Shown: piece by piece, positions 1-11,100 of the stretch | Position numbering within the stretch: the stretch's first letter is position 1 | How the letters are laid out: each line of letters starts with the position of its first letter | Assembly: GCA_025349905.2 (NCBI GenBank) | Contig: MU624841.1 | Span: forward strand, 1 to 20,916 | DNA length: 20,916 nt | Source: Blastocladiella britannica | Taxonomy: Eukaryota; Blastocladiomycota; Blastocladiomycetes; Blastocladiales; Blastocladiaceae | Reading direction: 5' to 3' | Notes under the pieces: model-generated | Databases searched by the model: none | Seen by the model: only the letters and a program-made list of their open reading frames with translations | What the model was told of the DNA's origin: nothing | Program-made: the position numbers and the translations under genes

Positions 1-1
1 T

Positions 2-240
2 TTTTTTCTTTCTTGGCAATGGCCTGACGTGCGCTCACCTCGTGTCCTACAGAAGCTCGAGCGGCGCGCAGTCAACATCAGGGAGACCAGCATTTTACGA
101 TCTGTGCAGGAACTCAACGCGCTCAACTGGACACCAGCAAGCCTCTTGTTTTTGGACAAAGTCAGCTTTGACAATCGCGGCATGCTTCGCACGCGTGGGT
201 ATGGGCAAGTCGGAAAACCAGTCCGGGTGAAGGGGGGAGG
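2..240 (+). pseudogene. DDE-type (Tc1/mariner/IS630-like) transposase fragment, degenerate
   Basis: The plus-strand frame is open from the window edge (base 2) to 316, but only the part up to about 240 resembles a known family. It contains the block LLFLDKVSFDNRGMLRTRGY, which resembles the core around the first catalytic Asp of IS630/Tc1-mariner-like DDE transposases of fungi and protists, where the usual form is close to FLDE(V/T)S.DNR. In this copy the residue after the Asp is Lys instead of the usual Glu. After about 240 the reading becomes Gly/Pro-rich and unlike a transposase, and the second and third catalytic residues are absent. The 5' part lies outside the window. It is best read as a dead, 3'-truncated remnant. 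No terminal inverted repeat or target-site duplication was seen. The family call is from memory of the motif and is moderately sure. Confidence 0.5.
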
Positions 241-532
241 TCTTTCGCTTGGGCCGCCGATCGCCGACCGAGGGGGCCCGGCGGGCGGTCCCGCGCTCTC
301 GATTGATGAGACATGAAGAAGATTAAAATTAGACCGAAAAAAATTGGGGGTTGTGAATGCTATATTGGAGAGAAGGTCTGGCGAAAAGTCGAGGTGGAGA
401 GTGGAGGCGAAACTCGGTGTTCATGATCATTTCAATTTGGCAATTCGTATAATAATTCAAATGTTTTTTTTATTATGAAATTTGTACGCGAGGAAAAGTG
501 AAGCACACCAAATATAGAGAGGGGTAAACGAA
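241..532. other. Intergenic, 3' side of URA2
   Basis: This stretch separates the transposase remnant from the URA2 stop codon. The left part (about 230-300) is G/C-rich and the part from 310 to 530 is AT-rich. Apart from the minus-strand poly(A) signal I see no gene or RNA in it. Confidence 0.6.
469..474 (-). terminator. Poly(A) signal AATAAA for URA2
   Basis: The plus strand reads TTTATT, so the minus strand carries a perfect AATAAA hexamer 59 nt past the URA2 stop codon, within an AT-rich stretch. Position and orientation fit the 3' end of the URA2 transcript. Confidence 0.55.
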
Positions 533-3500
533 TCACTTGCCCATGACCAGCGCAAGCAGTGCCATGCGCACAAACAAGCCGTACCGCATCTGGCGGAAGT
601 ACGCGGACCGCGAGTCAAAGTCGACGTCGGGCGCAATCTCGTTGACGCGCGGCAGCGGGTGCATGACGATCATGTGCTCCTTGGCCTTGGCCATGACCTG
701 GTTGGTGATGATGTACGCGTCCTTGACGTTCTCGTAGTCGGCGGCGGTTGCAAACCGTTCCTTTTGAATGCGCGTCACGTACAGCACGTCGGTAGTGGCG
801 ATAAAGTCCTCGAGCTTGGACGACTGGCGCTGGACCACCCCGCGCTCGTCCAAATGGTCGACCACGTCGGCCGGCATGCGCAGCGAGTCGGGCGAGCAGT
901 AGTTGAGCTTGATGTCGTACATGGCCAGCAGCTTCACCAGCGAGTGCACGGTGCGGCCGTTCTTGAGGTCGCCCACCAGCGTGATGGTCAGCCCGTTGAC
1001 CGACCCGAGCTCCTCGCGGATCGTAAACACGTCCAGGAACGCCTGCGTCGGGTGCTCTCCCACACCGTCGCCGGCATTGATGACGGGGATCTTGGCGACC
1101 TTCGCGGCGGTGGCCGCCGAGCCCTTCTCCGGGTGCCGCAGCACCAGGCAGTCCGAGTACGCGGCGAGCGTGCGCACCGTATCCGAGAACGACTCGCCCT
1201 TGGCAATCGACGACGTCAGCTGGTTGACCGACAACACGTTCCCGCCGAGCCGCTGCCACGCCGACTCGAACGAGCAGCAGGTGCGCGTCGACGGCTCGTA
1301 GAACGCCGAGCACATGACCTTGCCCTGCAGGACATTGACCGCCTGGCCGCGCTCCACCAGGTTGCGCATCTCCTGCGCCACGCCAAACAGGTGGTGCAGC
1401 TCGCTGCGGTTGAACTGGTTGACCGACAAGATGTGGTGGCGGTAGAAGGGGGACTTGGCGAGCGCCAGCGACGCGGGCGTGGGCGGCACCGCGGCCGATG
1501 ACAGCGTGGTGCCAGCGGCCACAGCTGCCGCGGCGGCCGCGGCGGTGGTGGCGGGCGAAAAGAATGGCTGGTGGGCGGGGGATGACAGCGACAGGCGCGC
1601 GCGGCGGATCGACGCCATGTCCACGGGCTCCATCTCCTCGATGAGCATGTCCTTGGCCGACACGCCAGCGACGGCGGCCGAGAGAATACCGCCGGACGTG
1701 GTCTTGTGCCGCGGGGTGCGTAGGGCTCCCGCCGACGCCACCACGGGCGTGCTGGGCACCGCGTTGGTCGCCGACGCCACCGCGCCAATGTGCACAATCG
1801 ACGGCACCGCGCCGGCCGTGAACTCGCCGTCCTGGAACAGTGGCGTGTCGCGCAGCATCACGCGGTTGACCACGGCCGCCGACGGGCGGGCCTCGACCTC
1901 GATTGACGCCTCGACCTGCACGTCAAAGATATGCTTAGGTGCGGTGAAAATCTTCTCGGTCAGATCGTCTTCGGACAGGTTCTGGGACCGCATCACCGAC
2001 AGCAGCTGCGAGAGCGCCTCCTTTTCCTCGCCGACGCGCACGCCAAACGCATCAATCACGGGCAAGTACTTAAAGTACGGGCTGTCGGCGGTGGCCAACG
2101 CCAGCTGCGAAATGTGCACGTCGCAAGTGACGCGCACGCCACGGTCCTTGGCCATCGACACCAGCTCCACGTCCTCGGCCCGCAGCGACGTGGCGTGCAC
2201 GGCCTTGGCGTGCATCGAGCACAGGAACAGCAGCGACGCGAGCGCGGCGCCGGTCGCCGACGTCACCAGCGGCTTGGACGCGGTGCTGATCTTGCGCGAG
2301 ACCATGGGCAGGTCGTCCGTGACCTCGGCGCTGGTCACCACGGTGGCGTCCACGAGCCCGACAATGCCCGACGCAATGCACGTCTTGGCGTCGCGCTTGG
2401 GGTCCAGCACCACCCATCCGGGCAGGTGCAGCGTCTTGTACGACGTGTGCGCGTCGTACGTGGCCACGGCAAACTCGGCGGTCGGGTTGCGCGAAATCGC
2501 CTCCACAAACACCTTGGCGCACTTGATGTTGGTAATCAGCGGCACCGACTGGTCCACTGCGAGACGGCGCGAGCGGTACCCACGCGACATGTACGATGCG
2601 GGGCGGCGGTACTTGTTGCGCGACGGCAGGTTGATGTACAGGTCGATCTGCTTGTTGGACAGCGCGTACTCGAGCGAGTACTCGGGCTTGACCTCGCTAT
2701 TGGCGTCGTCGTGCACGTCCAGGTACTGCACGGGAATGTCGTGCTCCGAGACGAAATCGGCGGTGCCCGCGGTCGCAAACAGCTTGTATCCGAGACGGTG
2801 GAGGCGCTCAATCGACGGCAAAAACTCCATCTTCTCCTTAAACGACCCGATCGACAGCAAAATGTTCTTGCGCGTGGGCATCTTGAACCCCGTGGCCAGC
2901 AGCGCCTTGAGGTACGCGTCGTACTTGTCCTTGCCAAAGCACGCCACCTCACCCGTGGACGCCATCTCGACGCCCAGCACCGGGTCGGCGCCCGTGAGCC
3001 GGCCAAACGAAAACTGCGGCACCTTGACCGCCACGTGCTCGGGCTCGGCTACGTCAATGGTCGGCAGCGGCATGTCGAGCATGGCCTTGATCGCGAGCTC
3101 AATCATGTCGACGCCCAGCACCTTGGACACGAACGGGAACGACCGCGACGCGCGCACGTTGCACTCAATCACCTTGATCTCGTTGTCCTTCGCAATGAAC
3201 TGGATGTTGTAAGGGCCCGTGACGTTGAGCGCGTGGCCAATCTTGGCGGTCGCAACGCGGATCTTCTCCACCGTCTCGGGCGACAAGTCTTGGGGGGGCA
3301 ACACCAGCGTGGCGTCGCCAGAGTGCACGCCGGCGTTCTCGACGTGCTCCGAAATCACCGAGTACACGACCTTGCCGTTGACGGCGACCGCGTCCATCTC
3401 AATCTCCTTGGCCTCCTCAATGAACTTGGAGATGACCACGGGGTACTCGCGCGAGACGGCCACCGCCTGCGACAAGTAGCTGGCCAGGTCGTCGGGGGAA

Positions 3501-6500
3501 AACACCACGTTCATGGCTGCGCCAGAGAGCACGTACGACGGGCGCACCAGCACCGGGAACCCGACCGCATCACAGAACCCTGCCGCCTCCTTGAGCGACG
3601 TGAGTTCCTTCCACTTGGGCTGGTCGACGCCAATCTTGTCGAGCATGCGGCTGAACTTGTAGCGGTTCTCGGCCGAGTCAATCATTTCGGGGCTGGTCCC
3701 CAAGATCTTGACGTTCTGGCGGAATAGCGGCAGCGCAATGTTGTTGGGCGTCTGCCCACCCATCGACAGCACCACGCCGGACGACTGCTCAATGTCGTAA
3801 ATGTCGAGCACGCGCTCCATGGTGATGTTCTCAAAGTACAGGCGGTCGGCCTCGTCGTAGTCGGTGGAGACCGTCTCGGGGTTGTAGTTGATCATGACCG
3901 TCTTGAACCCGTTCTCGCGCAGCGTGCGGATGGCACGGACCGCGCACCAGTCAAACTCGACCGACGATCCAATGCGGTACACGCCGGACCCAATGACCGT
4001 GATGCCCTTGTCCTCGAATGTCACGTCGTGCTCGACCGCGTTGTACGTCATGTACAGGTAGTTGGTCATGGCCGGGAACTCGGCCGCGACCGTATCGATC
4101 TGCTTGACAAAGGGCGTGATGCCGCGGTCGATCCGGAGCTCGCGCACCGCCATCTCGGTGGTCTTGAGCGTGTGGGCCAGCTGGCGGTCTGAGAACCCAA
4201 TCTGCTTACCCGCGCGCAGCATCTCGGTCGGGACCGTGTTGATCGAGTACGCGCGCATCTGCTTGTCGAGCTGGACAATGTTGTTGAGCTTGTGCAGGAA
4301 CCACTTGTCGATCGACGTCAGCTCCCAAATGCGGTCCACGGTGTCGCCGCGGTGCAGCGCGTTCGCAATCGCAAACATGCGCAGGTCGGTCGGGTGCTGG
4401 AGCTCCTCCTCAATGTCCTCGACGTAGTCGTTCTCCGAGAAGCCGATAAACGAAAACTCGACGGCGCGGATCGCCTTCTGGATCGTCTCCTCGAACGTGC
4501 GGCCAATCGCCATGACCTCGCCGACCGACTTCATGGCCGAGCTGATCTTCTTGGACACGCGGTGGAACTTTTTCAGGTCCCAGCGGGGGATCTTGACGAC
4601 CACGTCTATTTTTATTATTGATTTGATTAGTTTTTCGTTGTTTTTGATCGAAGAAATGAAAAATGAAAAAAAAAAACGTACAATCAAGCGACGGCTCAAA
4701 GCATGCGCACGTCACTTGGGTCACGGCGTTCTTGATCTCGTTGAGCGGAATGCCCAGGCCGAGCTTGGCGGCAACAAAGGCGAGCGGGTAGCCGGTGGCC
4801 TTGGACGCGAGCGCCGACGAGCGCGAGAGACGCGCGTTGACCTCAATGATGCAGTACTCCCGAGAGACCGGGTTGAGCGCGTACTGGATGTTGCACTCGC
4901 CGACCACGCCGAGGTGGCGAATCACGTTGGTGGCAGTGGTGCGGAGCATGTTGTAGTCCTCGTCGGTCAGCGTCTGCGACGGCGCAACCACGATCGAGTC
5001 GCCCGTGTGGATGCCGAGGGGGTCAAAGTTTTCCATGTTGCACACTAAATCATTTTTCAATAGTGTGAGCGTGAGCTATTTTCTCGCGGAATACCAAAAA
5101 AGCAAAGGAAAAACATACCAGTGATGCAGTTGTCGTTAATGTCACGAACAACCTCGTACTCGACCTCCTTCCAGCCCTTCATGGACCGTTCGACCAGCAC
5201 CTGCGGCGACGATGCGAACGCGACCGCGCACAAGTCGAGCAGCTCCTCGTCGTTGTTGGCAAACCCGGACCCGAGACCACCGAGCGTGTAGGCGGCGCGG
5301 ACAATGACCGGATACCCGATGCGCTTGGCGGCAGCGATGGCCTCATCGATGTTGACGGCCGAGTCCGACTCGGCGCACTTCTCGTCAATCTCCTTGAGCG
5401 CCTGAGCAAACAGCTCGCGGTCCTCGGTGATCTCGATGGTACTGATCTGGGTCCCGAGCACCTTGACGCCGAGCCCAGCAAACTCGTGCTTCATGGCCAC
5501 GCCGCAGTTGAGCGCCGTCTGGCCACCGAACGTTACGTAAATGCCGTCGGGCTTCTCGTGCTCAATCACCTTGCGCACAAACTGTGGGGTCACGGGCAAA
5601 AAGTACACCTTGTCGGCGAGCCCCTGCGACGTCTGGATCGTGGCAATGTTGGGGTTGATCAGAATCGTGTAAATGCCCTCCTCCTTGAGCGCCTTGATCG
5701 CCTGCGAGCCAGAGTAGTCGAACTCGCCAGCCTGGCCAATCGAGAGGCCACCGGAGCCGAGCACAAGCACCTTGCGCACCGCCACGCGCGTGTTCATGCG
5801 CTTGGACGTGACCAGCTCCGACTCGGCCACGGCCGGCGGGGCAACGAGCTTGCCGCCAGCGTCCGAGCAGCGGGTCACGTTGGTGAGGAATCGGTCAAAC
5901 AGGTACTCGGTATCGCGGGGCCCACTATATAAATTGTTGCAGTCAGTGTTTCTACTTTACAAAAAAAAACATGTAAAAAAAAAATAGTCGTACGCAGCGT
6001 GCTCGGGGTGGAACTGCACCGAAAAGAAGGGCAGCGTCTCGTGCGAGATGCCCTCGTTGGACCCGTCGTTGGCGTTGACAAACAGCTCCTTCCAGCCAGC
6101 AGGGAGCGTGTCGACAACGACCGCGTACCCGTGGTTCTGCGACGTGATGTGGCAGCGGCCCGTCTCGAGGTCCGTGCAGGGGATGTTGTGGCCTCGGTTA
6201 CCGAACTTGAGCTTGGTGGTCTCTGCGCCGGCGGCCAGCGCCAGCAGCTGGTGACCCAGGCAAATCCCGAAAATGGGCTTGGTCTGGCGGTCAACCACCA
6301 GGGTGCGCAGGCGCGCAATGGTGGACTTGACCATGGTCGGGTCACCGGGCCCGTTGGAAATGAACAAGCCGTCGTAGTCCTGGTCCGCGACAAAGTCGTA
6401 GTCCCACGGCACCACCTTGGTCTCGACGCCGCGGCGGGCGAAGCAGCGGATCTGGTTGTACTTCATGCCGACGTCGACCGCGAGAATGCGCAGGGTCTTG

Positions 6501-7325
6501 CCGCCGCGCGTGCGCGACTTGAGCACCGTGGATCCGGGGGCTGGCGGGTACGTGGTCACCACCTTGGTGGACACGTCGGCAACCAGGTTGGACGAATTGG
6601 GGTCGACGAGCGGGAGGCGCTCAAAGTCGGCGTCCAGGGTAGCGGCTGGGTCGCCGCGACGGCCGCGCTCCGTGGTCGCAAACACCACTTTGCCGAGCAG
6701 CACGCCGTTGGTGCGGATCTTCTTGGTGATGGCGCGCGTGTCGATCCCGTAAATGGCGGGGACGTTGTTCTCGCGCAGCCAGGTGGCCAGCGACGACGCC
6801 GCGAGCCAGTGCGAGTATTCCTGCGAGTACTGGCCGACCACGAGCGCGGCAATGTGGATGTCCGGCGACTCGAGGTACAGCTTGAGGTTGCACAGCGCCG
6901 CGTCCACGGCGTTGCGGTCCGGGACTCCGTAGTTGCCAATCAGCGGGTACGTGAGCACCAGGATCTGGCCGCGGTACGAGGGGTCCGTGAGCGACTCGGT
7001 GTATCCGACCATGCCTTTTTACATTTCCATTGTTTGTTTTTAGTTTTTCTTGTTCATTTTTGTTCATTGTGTGCCGTGCGGCGCGTGCGATTGGATCGGA
7101 TTTTGCCATCTAAAACGCGATCTCCTGAGAAAAAAAAAACATACCGGTCTGGAAGACACACTCACCAGCGACCGACTTTTGGGCGCCGAACGAGTAGCCC
7201 ATGAACGCAGTGCCGTCGGCAAGCGCAAGGGTCGCCACCACGGGACCGCCGGGTTGAGCAATATCGGCGGCATTTGGAGAGCAAGCCGGGCTGACGGGCG
7301 GCCGGGGAGCAAGAGAGGCGGGCAT
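533..7325 (-). CDS. URA2: Multifunctional pyrimidine protein: glutamine amidotransferase, carbamoyl-phosphate synthase, inactive dihydroorotase-like region, aspartate carbamoyltransferase
   Basis: Five exons, complement(join(533..4605, 4682..5044, 5119..5924, 5994..7014, 7145..7325)), give 2147 aa, close to the roughly 2200 aa of yeast Ura2. The start is the first ATG of its frame. The splices restore family motifs such as HPEHAAGPRDTE, CITVCNMENF and SLDYVVVKIP. Order: class I glutamine amidotransferase (nucleophile C312 in GICLGHQ, H396 and E398 in HPEH); two CPSase ATP-grasp halves (from about 450 and about 990); an MGS-like domain at about 1370-1510, the UTP feedback site in this family; a dihydroorotase-like region from about 1515 that lacks the metal-binding HxH motif; an Ala/Pro-rich linker; and aspartate carbamoyltransferase from about 1840 (YEPSTRT at 1893-1899, HPTQ from 1975, HPLPR near the end). 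It makes carbamoyl aspartate from glutamine, bicarbonate, ATP and aspartate in the cytosol. The active dihydroorotase should be a separate gene. Confidence 0.96.
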
Positions 7326-7676
7326 GTTTTTTTGGGGTTGTTTTTGAAGATAGAAGGGGCGGGTCCGATCAATCGCGCGTGCAGCTGCGACGAGAGAGAA
7401 TGGGTGAAGTTGGTGATGGGAGACTCTCACACACAAGGCAAGTGAGTGGTCTTGGGACTCGGGGAGGAACTGCGCAAAAGGTGAAATCTGCAGTTGGTTG
7501 GTTTTGGTTGGCTTTGGTGGGAGAAGGACCCAGGCAGCTAACTTATACAAGTATTATGAAGACACGAAAATTTATTTCTTTTTTTTCAAAAGCACAAGGG
7601 GGGTGTGCGTGTCCGGCCAAATGGTCCGGAGAAGAGCCTGCGGTTGGAGTTGGCGGCGAGGGGGGCCGCGGTGCTC

Positions 7677-7683
7677 TTTATAG
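7677..7683 (-). promoter_or_regulatory. Candidate TATA box for URA2
   Basis: The minus strand reads CTATAAA followed by GAGC, about 350 nt upstream of the URA2 ATG. This is the best TATA-like element on that strand in the divergent region. If used, the 5' leader would be about 320 nt. This is sequence resemblance only. Confidence 0.3.
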
Positions 7684-7872
7684 TTTCCGACCTGTCCGCG
7701 CTGCATCGAGCGGAGCGCGTCGGAGAATTCCTTTTCTTCTTACTGAACGTGACCTGCTGCTGTCAATCATAAAATAGTACCCGCAATCGCCCGAGTTCTT
7801 TATTTTGGAAACCCGGCGCAGTCCGATAAGTCGTTTCATGGGCAATTGCCTAATCTCGAATTCTCCATTGGG

Positions 7873-7890
7873 AAATGTAAATGTAAATGT
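7873..7890. repeat. Three tandem copies of AAATGT
   Basis: The hexamer AAATGT is repeated exactly three times, and the last copy runs into the 8-bp palindrome ATGTACAT (7887-7894). It is a small simple repeat in the divergent promoter region with no evident function. Confidence 0.8.
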
Positions 7891-7951
7891 ACATCCAAGG
7901 GTACGAAGGTTACGAGGACGGATGTCGAATGGATGAGGATCCACCATTGTA

Positions 7952-7958
7952 TGAGTCA
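7952..7958. promoter_or_regulatory. TGAGTCA, Gcn4/AP-1-type bZIP site
   Basis: A perfect TGA(G/C)TCA heptamer, the binding site of Gcn4-class bZIP factors, lies 192 bp upstream of the first ATG of the SH3 gene and 627 bp upstream of the URA2 ATG. A Gcn4-like bZIP is encoded at 19860-20897 of this window. A single heptamer in a region of this size can occur by chance. Confidence 0.3.
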
Positions 7959-8113
7959 AACCAGGGATTCTGCTCTCTTTTTTCTTTTTATTGAACGTGG
8001 ATGTGGATTTGGACTTGGCCTCAACTCCCACAGCTGACCGCCACCCTTCCTTTACGCCAACAACGAAAAAATTTAACACCGTGCATTCCTTGGTTCTGGT
8101 CTGGTCGAGCAAG

Positions 8114-8119
8114 TATATC
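8114..8119 (+). promoter_or_regulatory. Candidate TATA element of the SH3 membrane protein gene
   Basis: TATATC lies only about 31-36 nt before the first ATG at 8150. If it is the functional TATA box, transcription would begin near or after 8145, which would favour the second in-frame ATG at 8279 as the real start codon. Weak evidence. Confidence 0.25.
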
Positions 8120-8149
8120 TTCATAAAGGGAAAAGAGAAACAATAAAAA

Positions 8150-11100
8150 ATGCCACACGGCCGTGGCCGCCACCCGTCAAGGCCTCGCCTGGACCACCGC
8201 ACTCGCTGTCGCCGGCGCCTGGCTTCTACTTCTTTGACCACGAATCTGTCTCTGCGCCAACTCGGCACCGCCGTCGCCATGGTCCTGGTCGCTGTGCTAG
8301 TTATCCACGGCCCTGTGCCGGTGATTGCGCAATCCGTCGACCCACCACCATCGACCACCGTCTCTGCATCATCGACCACCATGCCATCGACCTCCGTGTC
8401 ATCGTTGTCCTCGATATCATCGCCGTCCCCTTCATCCTCGCCGGAAATAACGACTACAGGGCCACAAATCCAGCAGCGACAGTGCCGAACGTCGCTCCGG
8501 TCGTCCATTTGCGCCTACGCCCGGCTGCCGTTGCCCGTGCCACCACCCATCTTGGGCGATGCCGATATGCTCAAGGCCATCACGCACATTGACACGCCCA
8601 TCCCGGCCGACGTACTCCATCATGAGTACGACCATGGTCATGGACATAGATCTGGTCCGCCATCGTCATCATCTCCATCCCCACCCGAATCGACCCCCGA
8701 TACGTTTCTGAAGCGGCGCGCGCCACTCGGCTCGCCCGACGATGGCGTGGACCGCAATGGAAGTCCCGGGAGCTCTCCGCAGCACGGAAACACCGTGTCT
8801 CCACCACCCACTACGCCCAACGGCACGCTTGATGGCAGTGGCGGCGGTGGTGGCGGTCTTTTTGGATTCCCCAACAACCGCGGATGGGGTACTCCCGGCC
8901 CTGACAACCGCGGGTTCCTAGTACGCGGCATGTTCGCTGCGGATGGGACCACTGCCGTCAACGAGACCACGATCGACGCGGCGGTCTCGGATATCCTGGG
9001 ACGTATTCCGCGCGCGCTGATCTCGCGCGGCGTGCCCCTGTCGGGCATTGAGCAGAGCGCACTCGAGCTACGGTACGCGCACTCGCTCGCGTGTGCGTCG
9101 GTGGCGTTTGCCATCAACAACATGACCATGGTTGCCCGGACCGTCACTTCTGCGCCTTCGTCATCTTCGACCGCCTCGACCGTGATCGCCGCGAGCGTGG
9201 TGACCGACTCGGACGAAGCCTGTGGCCGCATTTCGCCCGATACGGCCCTGACGCTGTGCGCCGCATTTGCCGTCTCGTTCCACGATGCCGTCCTTGCCGC
9301 CTGCGACATGCGCCAGGGCCCCCCATCGCGGTTTTCGATCGCACAGGCCGTCCACGACGTGTTCCCCAACCTTTGCCCGCCGGAATTCATGCTTCACGAG
9401 CGGATCGTGATGACCATGAGCAACACGCTGACCGCCGTCACCACCGCCAGAATTGAACACGAACCGGTACCCGCCGCCCGATCCATGTTTGGCCGGTCGG
9501 GCCGCAAGCTCGATTTCAACAACATCTTGCGCGGGTTGATTCCCCAGATCATGACCACGGGGACCGTTGCCTCGTCCATCGTGACCACCGAGTGGGACGG
9601 GTGCGGGTTGTACGCGCCCTGGTACGGCGCACTGGTCTCGACGCTTGCTCCTCCCGTCAATAGTTCCTCCACCACCGACCTGACCCCGGACGCCCACGAC
9701 GCGGCATTTGCTGGGGCCGATCTGGCAGGACTGTGCCGGTACGGCTGCCCGACGGCCGCGTGCGCTCCCTCGTTCCCATGGCTGCTGCTGATTGGCGGCA
9801 TCTTGGCGGTGGTGGTGGTGGCGGTCGCGTGCATGCCGTGGAGCAACCGGTCCGACGGCATGCCTTTGCACGAGCGCATCGTGTTCCTGGTCATGTACTG
9901 GTGGCTGTGGCTCGAGGCGCGGTCTCGGCGCCGTCGTCGCCGTCGCCGCGAGCGCAACAATGATCGGGCGGAAGACGACGAGCTGGCGGCAGCGGCCTCG
10001 ACCGCGGCTGCGGCGCCGGCGGCCGCCAAATCTTTTCGTCGCGACGGATCGGCCGGGTCCCGCCGAAAGGGCGAGCGCGAGCGCAAGTCGTCGTTGGCGT
10101 CGTCGACGGCTGGCACGTCGCCGGCGCCGCGCAACCGCACTCGCCGAACTCCGCCTTCACCAGGACATCCCCCAGCTGGCGGCACTGGTGATGGCTCCGA
10201 GCCTGGCCGACGTAAAAGGACCACATCCTTATCTTCATCGTCGCTCATGGCCGAGACCGCAGCCGCTCGATCTGGATCCTCGGCAACGCATCGGAGGGCT
10301 GGGTACGCGTCCGGGTCGCCCGCCGTGGACGCCGACATTATTGTGGCGCCGCATATCCCGTACCACGGCGGCAGTAATGGCGGTGAGAGCACGTATGTCG
10401 CGTCGCCGTACAGCGGTGACCTTGCGGCCAGTGAGTACGACGGCGTCGATCTGGGGGACCCGGGATCGATCGTGGCATGGGATGGGACTGGCGACTACCC
10501 CGAGTACGCGGTCTCGCTTGCGTCGACGGACGTGTACTCGTCGCAGCAGTCGACCGACGTGGTGGTTCCGTACGCATCGCATCAGCATCAATCTGTTTCT
10601 GCTGCTGGTGATGCAGAGACAGGTGCCATGCACGAGTACGCGTCGCTGTCGCCATCGGCCCAGTCGGCGTGGCCGCCATTCCCGATGCATGGCGACTACT
10701 CGCCTATCCTGCTGCCGTCCCCCATGACCCCATCGCCCATGACACCCTCTCCCATTGCTCCCCTGCCTGGCATTGGCCCCGACTTTGACGAGTATGACGG
10801 CCACGGGGGGTTGTATCCCTCCACCCACCATCCACACCGACACCATCTTACTGTGGCTGAGTCTATTCCTCCACACTCGGCTGCCGCACCACCAGTAGTG
10901 ACACCAGCACCAGTAGAGCTACCGGCACCCACGCGTGCCCCGATGCGCCGCGGCTCGTCCTACTTTCTCCCTGTACAACAACAACAACCACCACCACCAC
11001 CGACAAGTAACCATGGCATTGCAGCTCGTCGTCACGCTGCCCAGTTTGCCGCCGGTGGCGAACATAGCTACGGCGGCAGCAGCGGACTGTCGCTGACGGG

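Larger units (their letters stand above)
7326..8149. promoter_or_regulatory. Divergent intergenic region between URA2 and the SH3 membrane protein gene
   Basis: This 824-bp stretch must hold the promoters of two genes transcribed away from each other. It contains a minus-strand TATA-like element (7677-7683), a perfect Gcn4/AP-1-type heptamer (7952-7958), a plus-strand TATATC (8114-8119) and a triple hexamer repeat (7873-7890). Open frames crossing it are short, AT-rich and unlike any family I know. I see no convincing gene or tRNA. Confidence 0.6.

Noticed and set aside
1455..3727. Long plus-strand open frames (585 and 598 codons) opposite URA2
   Set aside because: They are antisense shadows of a GC-rich coding exon. 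Their translations have no family motif, whereas the minus strand encodes clear CPSase and carbamoyltransferase motifs.
9394..10392. 332-codon minus-strand frame opposite the SH3 membrane protein gene
   Set aside because: Its Arg/Ser/Ala-rich translation without known domains is typical of antisense frames in GC-rich DNA. The plus-strand frame has a signal, a transmembrane helix and an SH3 domain.
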